Counted from the first letter of the stretch, positions 22,026-34,844 are shown. The stretch: DNA of 64,000 nucleotides from Allomyces macrogynus ATCC 38327 (GCA_000151295.1 GG745363.1:360117-424116); one strand, 5' to 3'. Numbers and translations: made by a program. The notes: a model not told the origin generated them from the letters alone.

Positions 22026-22050
22026 CTGATTTCCTCAATCATAAGAGGAC

Positions 22051-22057
22051 TTTTTTT
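22051..22057 (+). terminator. RNA polymerase III terminator of the tRNA gene
   Basis: A run of seven T 25 bases after the tRNA 3' end, the usual Pol III stop signal. Confidence 0.75.
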
Positions 22058-22091
22058 CCGGTGGCGTCGAAACCGACGGAGTGTGAAGGTG

Positions 22092-22143
22092 GGGTCGACA
22101 TTTTGTGATTCGGCACTGGGTCGACATTTTGTGATTCGGCACT
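22092..22143 (+). repeat. two tandem copies of a 26-bp unit
   Basis: 22092-22117 and 22118-22143 are identical; each begins GGGTCGACATTTTG and ends CGGCACT. They lie just downstream of the tRNA terminator. Confidence 0.85.
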
Positions 22144-22914
22144 GCAACAGCGAAGCGCGCTCCAATGTTCCAAGCTTTCTTGTCGGGACATGGAACCCGC
22201 AACGTCGCAACGTCGTGCGTATTGCATTTGTTGTTTGTTGTTTCGCTCGTGTGTGGCTGCGACCAAACTGCCTGACCCATGCGCATTGTTCCAACCCTCG
22301 GTGAGTTTGTCATTTCTTCGTCCGTCGTTGAGACACGGACTGACCTGACAGGGGCCAGGTGGATAAAGTCGGTGCTCCACCCGTCACCATGTACAGCAAA
22401 AGCGGGACGCAGCGACCCCATTCCGGCCGGCCGCCGCGCTCCAGTGGTGGTATATTTACAGTCGATGTCTGTCGCGCCCATCCGCTGGCCCGCGCTATTT
22501 GCACGAGCCACGAGCGCGACCGGAGAGAGAGAGCAGGGGAGAGGAGGAGGAGGAAGGGGACATGGAGACCAAAACAGCGCGAAAAATAACTGTGAACGGA
22601 GGATTTCAGGGGGGATAGGGGGAAATCGGGGGCTGGTGCAAAAACATGGACAGCGCAAAAAAAAACGATTGCCGGGGCAAAACTGCGGAAAGAGCGGCGG
22701 CGCGTGGGAGGGTGGAGAGTGGGAGAAGGGCGGCCGGCGAAGACGCGTCGGTGCCGCGAAGGAGGAGAGGAGGAAGGGAGGAGGGGAGGGAGTGTGGAAT
22801 AAATACACCCAATGGCAATGGATGAGGAGCGCAAGCGAGCGCGCCGTTCCCGTTTGTCCGGAGAACGCAGCAGCAACAAACCAAAAGCGCAAAAACGGAC
22901 CAAAACTGGATCAC
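22144..22914. other. intergenic, purine-rich
   Basis: Lies between the tRNA region and the 3' end of the minus-strand coiled-coil gene. Strongly purine-biased (many GGAGG/GGGA runs) near 22520-22800. No gene recognised. Confidence 0.4.
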
Positions 22915-25381
22915 TCATTCGGTCGTTGGCGACACCCCCCACCCCGCGGGCGGCGGCGGACTCGGCAACACCCCCATCGTGCCAATCACTGGATGGTACA
23001 GCGTCGCCGACACCGTTGACAGCGTCTTCCCGCGCTCACTCCTTGCCGGTGCCGGTACTGGGTCCGAAAACATCCCGCCGCCCAAGACATGCAACGCCTC
23101 GACCTGATCGGCCCCCGGCGGTCCGGACGCGGCAATCGCCGCGGGACTCGGCGGCGTCGACCGCTGCGACTGTCTCGGCATCGCCGGTTCCGTCGCGGAG
23201 CGGCGCGGCGGCGGCGCGCGAACGCGCGCGAGCGGGCGGTTCGGGTCGGTATCGGCGTCGAGTCCGGCGGTGAATGACGCGGCGGAGGTCGGTGCAAGCT
23301 CCGACGGTTCGGTGCCGACACCGGAAAAACTGAACCCGTAGGTTTCGACGTAGTTCCTTGAGCCACGAAGAGAGCGTGGCGGTCGACTTGACGCGCGCGT
23401 CGTTCGCGGCGGACGCTGCGACGGATGCAGAAGCCGCAGCGGATGCGGCGCCGGAGGACGACGAGGACGCGGGGACGGGGGACAGGAGTGATGCGGTATC
23501 ACGCGTCGGTGGCGGCGCAGTCGCGCGCGGCGGCCACGCGCTGCTGCCGGTGGTCGACGACGAGGTTGCGGCACGGCGCACGGGTGGCGACATGTTGGGC
23601 GGTCCGCCCGTCGCGGTGCCGCCGGTCGACCGCGACCCTTGGCGGACGAGCGGGGTCTCGGACCGCAGGGACGACCGTATACTCGCGCGCACGGTCGCGG
23701 GCTTGCTTGCAGACACGGCTGCAGCAAGACCAGCGGCCGTCAGTTCGCCAGGCAGAGTGCGCAGTGCTGACGCGACCGACTCGACAGCAGACGCCTCGTC
23801 ATCAAACACGACCGGTGCCGGCGCGGACGCCGGCGCAGGAGCGCTCGCAACGGGCGCGAGCACTGCCGGCGGCAACCACGACGTCCCCGTGGCCGTACTC
23901 GGCCGTGGTGGCCTTGGAATCGGCCGATTCGGGCTCGGCGACCGGGACCGCCCTCCCGGCACCTGCGATCGCGGCGGAATCACCGTCCATGTTGTCGCTG
24001 CTGACGGCCGCGGACCATCGAGTGCTGCGCGCAGTTGCATAACCGCAGGCGACGCCGATCCGGACCCGGACGGGGTCGGTGCAACGTCGGCTGAGCCCGG
24101 GACCGACGCGGAAATGGCCGCTGCATGGCTAACTTCGTCAATCGTCTCGTCGGTGGCACCCGGAAGCTGCGACGCCCCGCGCGGCGGGATCGGGATCGCC
24201 GGTGGTGCCGGCGGAGGTGGGGGTGGGACGAACCGGTCGATCGGCGGCTCGGACCGCGACCGAAGCCGGCCGACAGGGCTCGCGTCGCGCGCAGCGGGAC
24301 TGTCGTAGGGCGACGCGGTCGTCGACGAGGAAATGACGACAGGCGCGCCAGCGACGGTCATGGGCCGTGGAACGGGTGGGGACCGTGCTGCATACGCGGC
24401 GGCGTGCGGTAACGTGGGCGGGTTCGAGTCGGCGAGGGACAGCGTGTCGAGCTTGACGGGTTGCTGGAAGAGGTCGCGTGTGTGGTCCTAAACAGCGGAA
24501 TCCGCGGCGGTTAGAGACATCAGGCTCGCGATCACCACTACCACTCCCTCCTGAAAAAAAGATCAAGAACATGCCCAAGCGCGCCGCAACTTCTTGCGCA
24601 TCCCGCCCCACTTGGACGGCGCGTGCGCGGGCCTCCCCGCGGCCGCGTGCACGTTCCCGAGCAGCGCCGCGACCTGATCCGCGTGCGTCCCCGCACCCGC
24701 GCCGACTCCGGGAACCTCGTCCGGCGGAGAGTCCTCGCCACCGCGCGACATCAACCGGGACCGTAACGGCGGCGGCGCCGTATACGGGAACGCCTGGTAC
24801 GGCGACTGCGCTTCCAAGTAAGCGACAATCGCCTCCCAATGCAAGATCGTCGACCGCAGCTCGGCATTCTCCTCGCGCAACGCATCGCGCTCACGCAGGA
24901 CTTTGCGCAACGCCTTGTCGGTTTTCGCGCGGAGCGCTTTTTCGTCGTTCAGCTGCGCCTTGAGCTCGCCCACTTTGGACCGCAACTTAGACGTGACTGT
25001 GGCCCCCGCCGCAGGCCCGTCGTCGTGGAACTCGTCCATCGTGTCGGCGCGCGACCGCGCGCGGCGCACACTCGGTGCGCGGGATGTCGGTGCGGGTGGA
25101 GCCGAGGCAGCGGACTGCGCGAGTGACGGGGAGCGGGCAGCGTCCGGTAGGGATGCGGGCGGGCTGGCGGCGAGCGCCGAGAGCGGGCGCGACGGAGCGG
25201 CGCGGAGGGACGTGGATCGGAGCACACGCGGCGGGCTGGAAGCGGCCGCGAAAGGCGGGTTCCGACCGTGGTCGTGGTGATGGTGGTCGCGGTCGCTCGA
25301 TCCGTGGTGCGAGTGCCGGTCGCCGTGCGGCCGGTGGAAGACGCTCCACAGGAGGCCCTTGGAGCGTGCGCCGCCGGCCAT
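22915..25381 (-). CDS. coiled-coil, Ser/Pro/Ala-rich protein (exon structure partly unresolved)
   Basis: The gene starts at ATG 25381 (MAGGARSKG). The first exon encodes a His/Asp-rich stretch, a Ser/Ala/Pro-rich segment and a clear coiled coil (about residues 115-190, LRSKVGELKAQLNDEKALR...LREENAELRST). It ends near 24600. The second long exon starts at 24487, just after an acceptor reading CTGTTTAG preceded by a CTAAC branch motif, and runs to TGA 22917-22915. It is mostly Pro/Ser/Ala/Thr and ends in a more structured segment (YVETYGFSFSGVG...). I could not place the donor that joins the two parts in frame; there may be two introns. The second exon holds one base too many: near 23354 the frame must shift between WLKE and YVETYGF. 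Function unknown. Confidence 0.5.
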
Positions 25382-25597
25382 TGTCGTGGTGGATGGTGGG
25401 TTGCAGGCGGGCGCAGGAAGGGACAGTGGAGGTTGGCCGGTCGGTCGGCCGGCGAGTTGGCCTGATCAACGGGAAACTGCGCGAGGGTTGCGTTGGTCGA
25501 CTGCGAAACGGGTTCAAGTCCACTCCCAACACCAAGTCGAGCGACAGAGAGAGAAAGAGCGCTGCTGCTCTGGTCCGTCAAGACGACCGACAGCAGG

Positions 25598-25713
25598 NNN
25601 NNNNNNNNNNNNNNNNNNNNNNNNNNNNNNNNNNNNNNNNNNNNNNNNNNNNNNNNNNNNNNNNNNNNNNNNNNNNNNNNNNNNNNNNNNNNNNNNNCCC
25701 CCCCCCCCCCCCC
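25598..25713. other. 100-base assembly gap followed by a 16-C run
   Basis: 25598-25697 are all N; 25698-25713 are C. Frames drawn across it are not trustworthy. The homopolymer probably caused the break. Confidence 0.95.
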
Positions 25714-27405
25714 AAGCGTCGGACAGCCAAAGCGTGCGTGCGGACCGGTCGTCTGTCGAGCGAGCTGGTGGTCCGAGCGGGTGGCGCGCTTGGGTTGGCC
25801 AGTCGGGGCAGTTGGCAGGACGAGCGTCGTAGCGCAGTCGCGCAGGAGGCGGGGGCCGGTGGCGTTCTCGCCGATGCGATGCGCGCGCGGCGCGGCGTGC
25901 GCAGCGTGGAGCGCCGACGTCGGTCGTCGTCGGGACTGGACGGTTCACGAGAGCACGTCGCCGAGCGCGCGCCGTGGGCGTGCGAGCCGGTGCCAAGCGG
26001 AGTGTTGTGCTTGAGGTCGCTGGCTCGTTGCGTGCGAGAGGGTGGCGGTGGCGGTCTCGTTCTGGAGAGGCGAGGTCGAGAACAGAGAAAAGGGTCAGAT
26101 GCTCTGCATTTTTCCTGCTCGCACACCACCAGCACGCATCCGCACGCATCCGCTTGACCCCGCTTGAATGATCACCGGCGATAAAATAAATGGCATGGTG
26201 CTGGACGTACTCGACAATCACGACCGTCGACAATGCCGCAAAATAGGTGGCGAGCGATCAGCGCTTGCAACGAGTTGCTATCGAGAGCGAGGAGGGTCAG
26301 GCAGCACGTTCGTCTTGTTGCTGGCAGTCGCGGGCACAGATGCATGCTCCGCGACCCACGCCAACCGAGTCCCTGAAGCGGGAGCGGATCGCATCGGTGT
26401 GGCGTGTCACGTACGCGGCCAATCCAGATCACAGTGCGTGCTGGCACCCGGCGGAGGCAGGGAGAGAAATGAAGTCGTAGAGCACAGCGGGCAGCTGCTG
26501 GGACGGAGCTGGCCGTCCGTACAAGACTTGAGCAAACAGCAATGCGTGCTCGAGTTGGTGGTGCAAGCAAGGCTCCAACGTTGGCACCGCAGCGCGCGTC
26601 GGGTGGTTCAAGGGACGGTCAAGCGGCGACGCGGGCGACGGCACGCTGCAGAGGGAAGCGATGGGGCCCGCCTCGCACGCCGGTGTGCAAAGGCAAACTC
26701 GGAAGGCAAGAAGGTGCGCGGTTGGTCGTGCCGTTTTCGTCGTTGAGCAGAGTGGGTCGAATCGGGCCTCCACCGCTGATCGTGAACGATGCGAACGCGC
26801 CGCGCCGATCACAAACGCGTTGGGAGCCAGCGCGGCCGCCGAAGATCAGCGCCGTCGTGCTGCTGGTGCCGTCGCAAGCGGGGTCGGTGCAACCCGCGCG
26901 GGGGGTCGTGCGGCGCGTGAGCGTGGGCTTGGAATTTCCGCACGTGGTCGACGTCGTGTGCGACGCGGCGGGCTAGACGGCCCACGGCCAGTTGGATTGC
27001 AGCGCGGGGTGGCAGCCTTGCTTGCTGTCGTCGTGCAGGGGATAAAGTGTCGACACTATTCGCGGCTAGGTCAAGATACAAGAGGGTCAGCCACAACGTG
27101 ATGATGGCCTGCGGTAAAAAGTGCGCGGAGCGGGACAGTAGACTGGAAATACACATCCACTAGTATTACGAAAGGTCATTGCTCAAGCAGATTCGGTGAC
27201 AGGGGGCGGGCTTCCCAGTGGCTTCTGCCTTGTCCGCGTCCGAGCTCGGCACCGTCGCCCTCCTTTCACGTCGTGCAGTTGCGGGCAGACTTGTGCAGCC
27301 GTGTGCTTCCACAGCCAAACAGCCAAGAGTCGATCGATCGTCGATCGATTTGCATTTCCCACCTCTGTCCACGGTTCAATACAAACATCAACCACGACCA
27401 AGCCC
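25714..27405. other. intergenic, nothing recognised
   Basis: GC-rich DNA between the gap and the 3' end of the chitinase gene. Several short open frames on both strands are not supported by family signals. Confidence 0.4.
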
Positions 27406-28731
27406 TTACAGCAGCACGCGGCGCGCCGGGTCCAACAGATCCCCACGGCGGTCCTGCGAGATATCCCATCCGAAAACACCACCCAACCCCAACTCCTTGA
27501 TCGCCTGGCACTTGAGCGTGACCGACTCCTGGTCCTCGTACGAGATCCAAATCTGCGTCTGCGGGTTGTACAGAATCGGCGTGCCCGCGGCCGGATCCAT
27601 GATCCGCTGGTACCCCTGCGCCTGCGTGTACTTGGCACACAGATCATTCCAGTCAACGATCCCCTTGGCCCAGGACCCGTCGGCCATGCCCGCACCGACT
27701 GGTGCGCCAACGTTCGGCGATCCGACACCCGCAAACGCGCGGCCCGACATCGGGATACCGGGAATGATCTTGTGCCGCGGAACACCGCGCATCGTGTACG
27801 CGCGAACCGCGTTCAGGATGCACGACATGGGCGCGGCGTGGCCCGTCGCCGTCGACCACGAACCGACGCACTCGTAGGTCATGATGTTCACGAAATCGCA
27901 CGTGCGCGCCAAGCCAGGCATGTCGAGGAAACGGTGCAGCGACTCGGCGTAGGCGGTCGCGACGGTCAGGAGGTACTTGTCGCGGCCCTGCTGCTGCGCG
28001 AGCTGGTCGAGACCCTGCCGGAGGGACTCGAGGAGGAGCGTGAAGTTTTGCGGGTCGGCCGGGTCGCGCGCGTTGGTCGGGAGACCGCCGCTGCCGGGGA
28101 ACTCCCACTATCGTGACACGTTGTGACGGGGTCAGTTTACGCTGCAGACGCAACTGGCAAACAGCAGCAAGTGAGAAAGGCGTACGTCGAGGTCGATGCC
28201 GTCAAAGTTGTACTTGGTCATCCACTCGCAGACCGACTGCGTGAACGTCTGCCGCGACTGCGGCGTGCGCGCCACGAGCGAGAACTCTGCCAAGACACAC
28301 ATGTCGCTCTCGTCAGTTTCTCGCCGTCGTCACACTCGCCAATCAAGCGCGCAGCGTACCCTTAGAGAAGGTCCACCCGCCAATACTCAGAATCGTCTTG
28401 AGGTGCGGGTTACGCTGGCGCAGTGGCGAGTCGCGGCGGTTGAAGACCTCAAACGCGCCGCGGAACGTGGTGCCGTTCAGCTCATAGGGCTTGTCCATGT
28501 CGGCCCACTGGTCGCCAGGGGCCAAGACGCCGTTGGCAATGTTGGCAAACGCCTAGAGCGCGTGGGGGGAGACCAGTGTCAGCGAACGGTGCGCGTGCGG
28601 GCGGGCAAGCGGCAAGAGGGACGTACATAGTATAGGTGCGTGAGCTTCTCGACGGGGATCTCGTTGGGCGGGTAGGCGCGGTCGTAGGTCGACCAGCTCG
28701 GGTAATAGGCAGCAACGTGCGCACCGGTCAT
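27406..28731 (-). CDS. GH18 chitinase
   Basis: Four exons: 28731-28627, 28552-28360, 28286-28186 and 28107-27406 (1101 nt, 366 residues). Introns of 74, 73 and 78 nt all start GTACGY. The product begins MTGAHVAAYYPSW, then has LKTILSIGGWTFS, the catalytic DxxDxDxE motif DGIDLDWEF created across the third splice junction (E135 as proton donor), FVNIMTYECVGSW, and GGVFGWDISQD near the end. These are the ordered hallmarks of family 18 chitinases, which cut beta-1,4-GlcNAc chains in cell wall remodelling or nutrition. The length fits a bare catalytic domain without a chitin-binding module. No signal peptide follows this ATG. A CCCAACAG acceptor just upstream leaves an in-frame APDNKTK before the Met, so an unseen first exon with a signal peptide is possible. 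Confidence 0.85.
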
Positions 28732-29652
28732 CTTGGTCTTGTTGTCGGGAGCTGTTGGGCGAGAGAGGAGCGGGGAGATTGTATCAGCGCGTGCGGGTTG
28801 TGGACGCTTTTGAACGGAGCGTGTCGACCCAGCGAAGGAACGTGCGTCACGTCACGACGTGGAAGACCGAGCCAGGCACAGCGTCCTTTCGTGCAGCTGG
28901 GTGAAGGCAAGTCGAGCGCATTGGACGGTAGCGACCAGAGGGGCGAGACCACTCGGCGAGACCAACGCCAAGCGCACGCGGCCACGCGCTCGCCAGGTCG
29001 ACCACGCTCGTGTCCACCTATTCCTCGTCTTGTTTTCGGTGCATGTCGATGATCACGGACCAAACGGGTGCAGTCGGGTCCTTGGTCGAGGCTCGAGCTT
29101 GACGAGCGCAGACGAGGAGACAGCACGGAGAGACAGCACGGGGAGAGAAGGCGAGCGAGCAGCCAGCCAGTCGAGAGCAACGAGCTTGGCGGAGCAGAGC
29201 GCGTTGTGCAGAAGAACGCGTGCGTGGTTGTGGAAGGCAGGGAGGTCGAAAATGAAGTAAAGAGGCGCGCGGGCGTTGGAGGTTGGGTCGGAGGGCAACT
29301 GGGCCACCACACGTGAGCGCGACCAGCCAAGCAAAGCATGCGCTTCCAAGTCACTCATCGCTGCGCTTGCCTTCAAGCAAGTCGTCGGACTCTGCGTCCC
29401 GTCGTGCCAAAGAATACGACGACACCTGCGATTTCCCAACGCCGCCTTGCAACCAACCTGGGCGAGTAGCCCTCCGTGTGCTCTCCACCCGTGCGCACCG
29501 TGTCGTGGGCATCGAATCTCGAGAAACCGGCTTTGGACGAGCGACCTCAGCTGCGAGTGTCCATCACGACCAATCATAATGGGAGTTGCCCCAAATCCGA
29601 CCCGCCTGGCACGTCGAATGCGGCCGCCGCCGTACCCGCACCGAGCCCCGCC
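28732..29652. other. intergenic; may hide a first exon of the chitinase
   Basis: Divergent flank between the chitinase and the F-box-like relic. An acceptor-like CCCAACAG on the minus strand near 28755 suggests an upstream chitinase exon, but I could not find its donor or an obvious signal peptide. Confidence 0.35.
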
Positions 29653-30678
29653 ATGTCCTCTACCATCTGTGCCAAGTCTACGGAGCCCCCAGCCGCAGCC
29701 ACGACGCTGACCCCGCCACCACCGACCCCATTTGAGCGCATGCTCGACGACCTGATCGAGTACATTGCCCGGCACTTGATCGCGCTCAAGCCGGACCAGA
29801 GACACACGGCCGCCTCCCTCGCACGGTCCTCCCCTCTCCTCTTCATTCCCGTCATGACGGCGCTTTTGCGCAACGCCATGAGCCCGTTTTCGCTAACGCC
29901 CATGCCGGCCAAGGACGGGTACTCGCTGAGCACGCGCTCGAATTCCAAGGAACCACGATCGGCTACGTCGTGCGCGACCCCATCGGTTCGATTGCCGTGG
30001 TCCAATCTGACGGCGGCACGGCAGGCGCGCACGGTACCTACACGGTGAAGCACGAGCGCCGCGACTTGATTCGGATTCCGCATATTCAGATTCGTCGCGA
30101 TGAGTTCTCTCGCGGGTTTGTCGTCCCGCCGTTCCCCGGCGACGTGGCCGTCATGCACGTACCGAATTTGATTCGTCGCCCGTCAATACGACTGCGTTCG
30201 AGGCGCTCGTCACGAACATGCCGAGAACGGTGCGCACGCCCTCGATTACCGCGCACGGTGTCCTCCCCGCGGGCACCGCCGTGGATATCTTCTCCGCGTC
30301 CCGACGAATTTCACGCACTTCATTTGGGAACATTGCCTTATGAGGACCAACTCCGACGCGACTGCGTTTATTGATGCGATTGCGCGACTCGACGAGCTTA
30401 TCTCGCTCCGCCTCGTGCACTGTTTTCTCGAGGACACGAAACGCACCGCCGACTTGCTCAAGGCGCTGCCGAGGGGACTGCGGCGATTCTACTTTGTCGG
30501 TGGCGCGCGCAACGACCCGGATTACTTTGATCCGCACTTGCTCGTCAAGCATCTGCCGCTGCACTTGCCGGTCGTGCGCAATTGCGCACAGCGGGGCGAT
30601 TGCTATGTCTTACTGGCCAAGAGGTATGTCACCGAAGTGATATTTGATGGAAAGCAAGGGCCGCCACAGAAACGGTGA
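29653..30678 (+). pseudogene. decayed F-box-like/LRR-type gene
   Basis: Starts at ATG 29653. Residues 25-85 look like an F-box helix set (ERMLDDLIEYIARHLIAL...SLARSSPLLFIPVMTALLRN). After about 29885 the sense frame changes to one reading EFQGTTIGYVVRDPIGSIAVVQ, then changes again near 30180 (PVNTTAFEALVTNMPRTVRTP), and the end is in yet another frame (LDELISLRLVHCFLEDTKRTADLL...) that stops at 30678. No GT-AG introns explain the changes. The overall layout resembles the F-box/LRR proteins at 43333-48788. Naming the family rests on weak similarity. Confidence 0.55.
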
Positions 30679-31945
30679 TGGGTGGGTGGGGCTCGCGGGT
30701 TTGAATTCTGTTGATCCTGTTGTGGTCGACGTTTGGTCGTTATGACGAAAAATGCACCGCGGTTCTGATCGCTGCTGCGGATCGCATTGTTGGGTGTGAA
30801 ACCACACTTTCGCAGCGCATATCATGACGCGTCCAAACCTCCATTCCTCATCGATATCTCATGCTCATGGCTCTCGCGCAGCAAGCCAGCGGACAAGTTG
30901 TGTATCAATGTCAACAGTGGATTTGCCATTAGACCCGCGTCCGACTTTTGCATTCGACCATTCACTTGAGAGCCCGCACGAAATTGCGCCTCCATATCCT
31001 CATCATCATGGCGCACATTGTTTCTTTCGGCCCGCGTGGCGAGCCGCAAAATCTAAAAGCACGCGTCCTCAGACATCTTGGACGGAATGGAAGATTTGAG
31101 ATATGAATCGTCGTCACTTATTGTCATGTAGACATGGGTCACAATAATGATTGCATCCCTCTCCTCCCTACCTTGTTCCCAGCCATAAACGTCCAAATCC
31201 AAGCGCCGTCTCAACCACGTGCCGTTGCTTCGTTCGCTTCCGAAAATGGCATTGATAGCGGAACAGTGTTAACCATGCAACCTTGATTTACTGGGTCAGT
31301 CCGTCCTTGCAGTCCATCCATGCTCGATCATACGCAGTCGACCGCCATCCAACTCAGCTTCAGATCCGGTCTGCCCTTGGTCGAAAAGCCCGCGCATACC
31401 CGAGAAGCTCAAGACTGAATGACCGCTCACACAAACATGACCAATTATCTCGCGGACGCGCTCGTCGTCCTCCCTCAATCTGTGTGAGCCCGCACACGGG
31501 TCAATTGTCCGGGGTAACGCCGTCGTGTTCCAAAAGTTTCAGGTGCCGTGACGAACTGGCGGCAGCGGTCCGGTATAATGATCCATCTCACTTTCACCAA
31601 GGGATTTGGGGCTGATGCGGCATGTCATGTCAAAATGATGCGGCCGGCAGAAGCCGGCGCCCAGCGCGCGGTGACGTACGCGCATGCAGAGCCCACGCTC
31701 ACGGACCAGGAGGCGGGTTTCAAAGGAGTGATTTTTGTTTCTTCACGTTGCCGCGCCGGACTTGGTGGTGGACAGGGCAAAGAGCAAAAGCACCAGTCAA
31801 ATGATTGCAATGGGAAGTAATTGCTATTCCAAAAAAAGAATCGCCAACGAGTTGATTCCCTACATGCGACACTGAGACAAAAATCTACCATCCAAAAACT
31901 GCGACACCGCGCATTTGCGCAGTCGCGTCGACTCGACGCCACCCT
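30679..31945. other. intergenic, nothing recognised
   Basis: Lower-GC spacer between the relic and the 3' end of the OPT gene. No coding or RNA signal found. Confidence 0.4.
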
Positions 31946-34844
31946 CTACTCCTCGGGGAACCAGCACGGCTCCGAGACCCACTCGGGGTTCAGCGCCCAG
32001 TTGGGCATGGTCACCTCCTGATCCGTGAGCGCAAACGTGATGATGATGGCGAGCAGGGCCGCGCCGACATCGAACGACGTGGCAAGCACGTAGTTGTACC
32101 GCGACCACCACTTCTGGTGGCGCGAGAACATGTACTTCTGGAAGAAGAACGAGACGAGGAACGACGACAGGACAAACGCCTGGTTGGCACCGGGCGAGCC
32201 GACCGTGTAGAGCAGCGGCGACTGCAAAAGGTGCCACGGGATGATCTTCGAGCCAATGAACATGTCGCCGAGCTTGAACAAGATGGGCGTGACAGCACCA
32301 GCCACGAGACCGCCAATGATGATGGGCGAGTAGATCGACTCGAAGAAGAAACGAATCGGACCAATAGCACCCCAAATGAGCGACGCGTTGTAGAAGACGT
32401 TGAAGTTGGACGCGCCCCAGGTCGAGCCGGCGCCGTCGGCCTTGCCGTTGTCCTTGATCCACTTGACGTGCTCGTCCTTGGAGATCCACAGCTCCATGGT
32501 GCCCCAGCAAACAAACACGGCAATGATCTGCGCCGTCATCTGCACGATGAAAACGTGGCGCGGCGGGATCTTCATGTAGTGGCCGAGCTTCAAATCCGAG
32601 AGCAGGGTCAAGCATTGCAGCGAGACGGTGACACCGAGCGTCTTGAAGGCCATCATGACAACGGGCTTGCCGGGCAGGATGATGCCGATGATGAACTCGG
32701 AGATGACGTTCTAGCGGAGCGAAGGAGGCAAGCAAATTGGTGAGTCTGAGAGGCGACAAGACGGTCAAATCGCACATCATCGTGAAAGCAAACAAAACGC
32801 ACCATGTAAAGACTCACGCCGGACGTTGCGAGCACGACAGCGATCGGGATCGTGCCGATGATCGAGACGGCAATCGACAGGAACTGGTGGAGTGAGCGGG
32901 AGGGAGCGAAGCGAGCGGTATGTCAGCGAAATGTGCGCAAGACCGGCAAAAGCTGCGAGAGCTCGAGGTCAAAAAAAAACGTACGGTGAAGTACCAGGCC
33001 ATCTCAATGCCCGAGAAGTGGCACACGAGGATCGTCAAGACGGTCGTGATGGCAAAGAAGCCGTAGTACCACAGGTCAGGCACCTCAGGGTAGGCGTCAA
33101 TGAGCTTGCAGTGAATGTCCTCCTCGTGCTCGTTGCGGGCCATGCGGAAACGCGCGACAATGTCCTTGCCGTACCACACGCAGGTGTGCGAGACGGCGGC
33201 CATGAACGTGGCCATCGAGCCGAAGTAACTGTAGAGAGATGACGGCGGGATTTGTTCAGAACCGTGCTCAAACGACGGCGGCCAGAAGGCAAGAGAGCGT
33301 GTATGCGTACCTCCAGGCAAAGAACGGCGACATGTAGATAGGCTTGTTGGCCAGGTAGACGTCCTCGCGGATCGTGTTGGTCGACTTGTCAACGAGCTTG
33401 GCAGCGCCAATCGTCGCACCCTTGTTGTTCATGAGACGTGACGTGTTGATGTTGGTCATGTCGAGCGGCTGCTTGAACCAGTTGCCCGAGACTGTGAGCG
33501 GAAGGGAACAAGCAAGCGAATGGGTCAGTTTCGAAGGATCGAGAAAGTCGCCATGGGGGGGGGGGGGGTCGGACGTGCGCCAGGTCAGGCGTGCGCCGGG
33601 CCGAGCAAAATTGGCCGGCCAACTGATCACCGACTGATCACCGACTGATCACAACGCGCTCCAAAGCGACACGGCGCGTCCCGATGCTCTCCTGCGCCAA
33701 AATAAAGCGAATACGCACTGGTGAGAGGCGTGATAATCCACATGAAGATGAGGTATGACGCGAACTGGTTGGCGGCCGACCAGAACGGAATCGACATGGC
33801 AATCGAGCCGACCGTGGTCCAGTCGAGCGTGAAGGCCAGGATACCGGTGCCCGACATGGGCGAACCGACGAGCTGCGCAATGTTCGACGACGCCGGGGCG
33901 ATCCAGCAGAGGATCGGGAAGTACTGGAGCAGCGGCGAGACAAAGCCCGGGCCGATGAAATGCCAGATGGCCATGCCAACGGCGCCGATACCGAACACCT
34001 TCATGCGCGACATGTGCACGACACCGTCCGAGTCGACATCCTGGTCCTTGCCCGAGTGGAACGCGCCGTAGAGCGCGACCGACGGCAGCACCGAGGGCCA
34101 AATCATGTGCGCCGGGCGAATCAGGAAGCGCCGCGACACGCCCGAGATACCGAAACCGAGCGTCGACGAGGCGAGCAAGAAGACAATCGACCAGAACGGG
34201 CCAATCTCGAGCTCGTAGAAGACCTTCTGCACGACCAGGTTATCCGTCCTAGGAAAGAACAAGTGTTCAAATGGTTAGAATCGTGCCGTTCGAAGTCGTG
34301 GGGTGGGGTGCGAGAGCGGATTGAGAGTGCGTACCCGTAGATACCTGAGGCACCCGTCGAGCCGAAAATACCAATGAGCACATGCTCCTTGACTGAGAAC
34401 GGGCCGGGGTTGAGGTTGAAGCCGCCAAGCGGGCCAAGGTTGATTTGGACGGCAGGGACCGTCGCGGCCATGAGCACGCCGAGCGGGTAAGCGAGCAGGA
34501 CAGCGACGTAACTAACCGACAAGAAAATGGCGGCAAAAACGGTGAGGGTCGATTCGATTTCGGGTGGAGAAGGTGCCCACGGTTTCAAAGGAGACGGACC
34601 TCGAGACCTGGAAGACAGTCGTGCGGAACGTGAAGAGCTGGTTCATAGCACCGAGCAGGCACGCGAACAGCAATCCGAGGACCCAGACACGGAACGTGAG
34701 CGAGGGCGTGTTCGTGTCATCCTTGGTCGGAGCAATGTTCATGACGACATCTTCGAAGTCCTTGTCGATGACAAACGACGAGTTCTGCTTCTCGACATCG
34801 CCGCCGGCCTTCTCGGCGACCTTGACGTCGTCGGCAGCGCCCAT
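31946..34844 (-). CDS. OPT-family oligopeptide transporter
   Basis: Seven exons: 34844-34600, 34511-34335, 34248-33719, 33491-33311, 33228-32985, 32883-32803 and 32710-31946. They sum to 2223 nt in frame, 740 residues. Introns are 88, 86, 227, 82, 101 and 92 nt with GTNCGY-like donors. The protein has a short acidic cytosolic head, then about a dozen or more hydrophobic segments. Family landmarks are visible: the first membrane segment ending in NQLFTFR, SYVAVLLAYPLG, GPFSVKEHV, YMSPFFAW, the conserved hydrophilic block DIHCKLIDAYPEVPDLWY, and NVISEFIIGIILPGKPVVMM. OPT proteins of fungi carry tetra- and pentapeptides (or related substrates) with protons across the plasma membrane. Length and order match the peptide-transporter branch; substrate cannot be read from sequence. 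The third intron is unusually long and contains a C run and a triple repeat. Confidence 0.9.
33622..33652 (+). repeat. three tandem copies of an 11-bp unit inside an OPT intron
   Basis: ACTGATCACCG repeats at 33622-33632 and 33633-33643, and as a partial third copy at 33644-33652. It lies in the long third intron of the transporter gene. Confidence 0.8.

Noticed and set aside
25075..26157. Open frames that run through the N gap
   Set aside because: The unknown bases translate as X and the frames have no family signal; the gap makes them meaningless.
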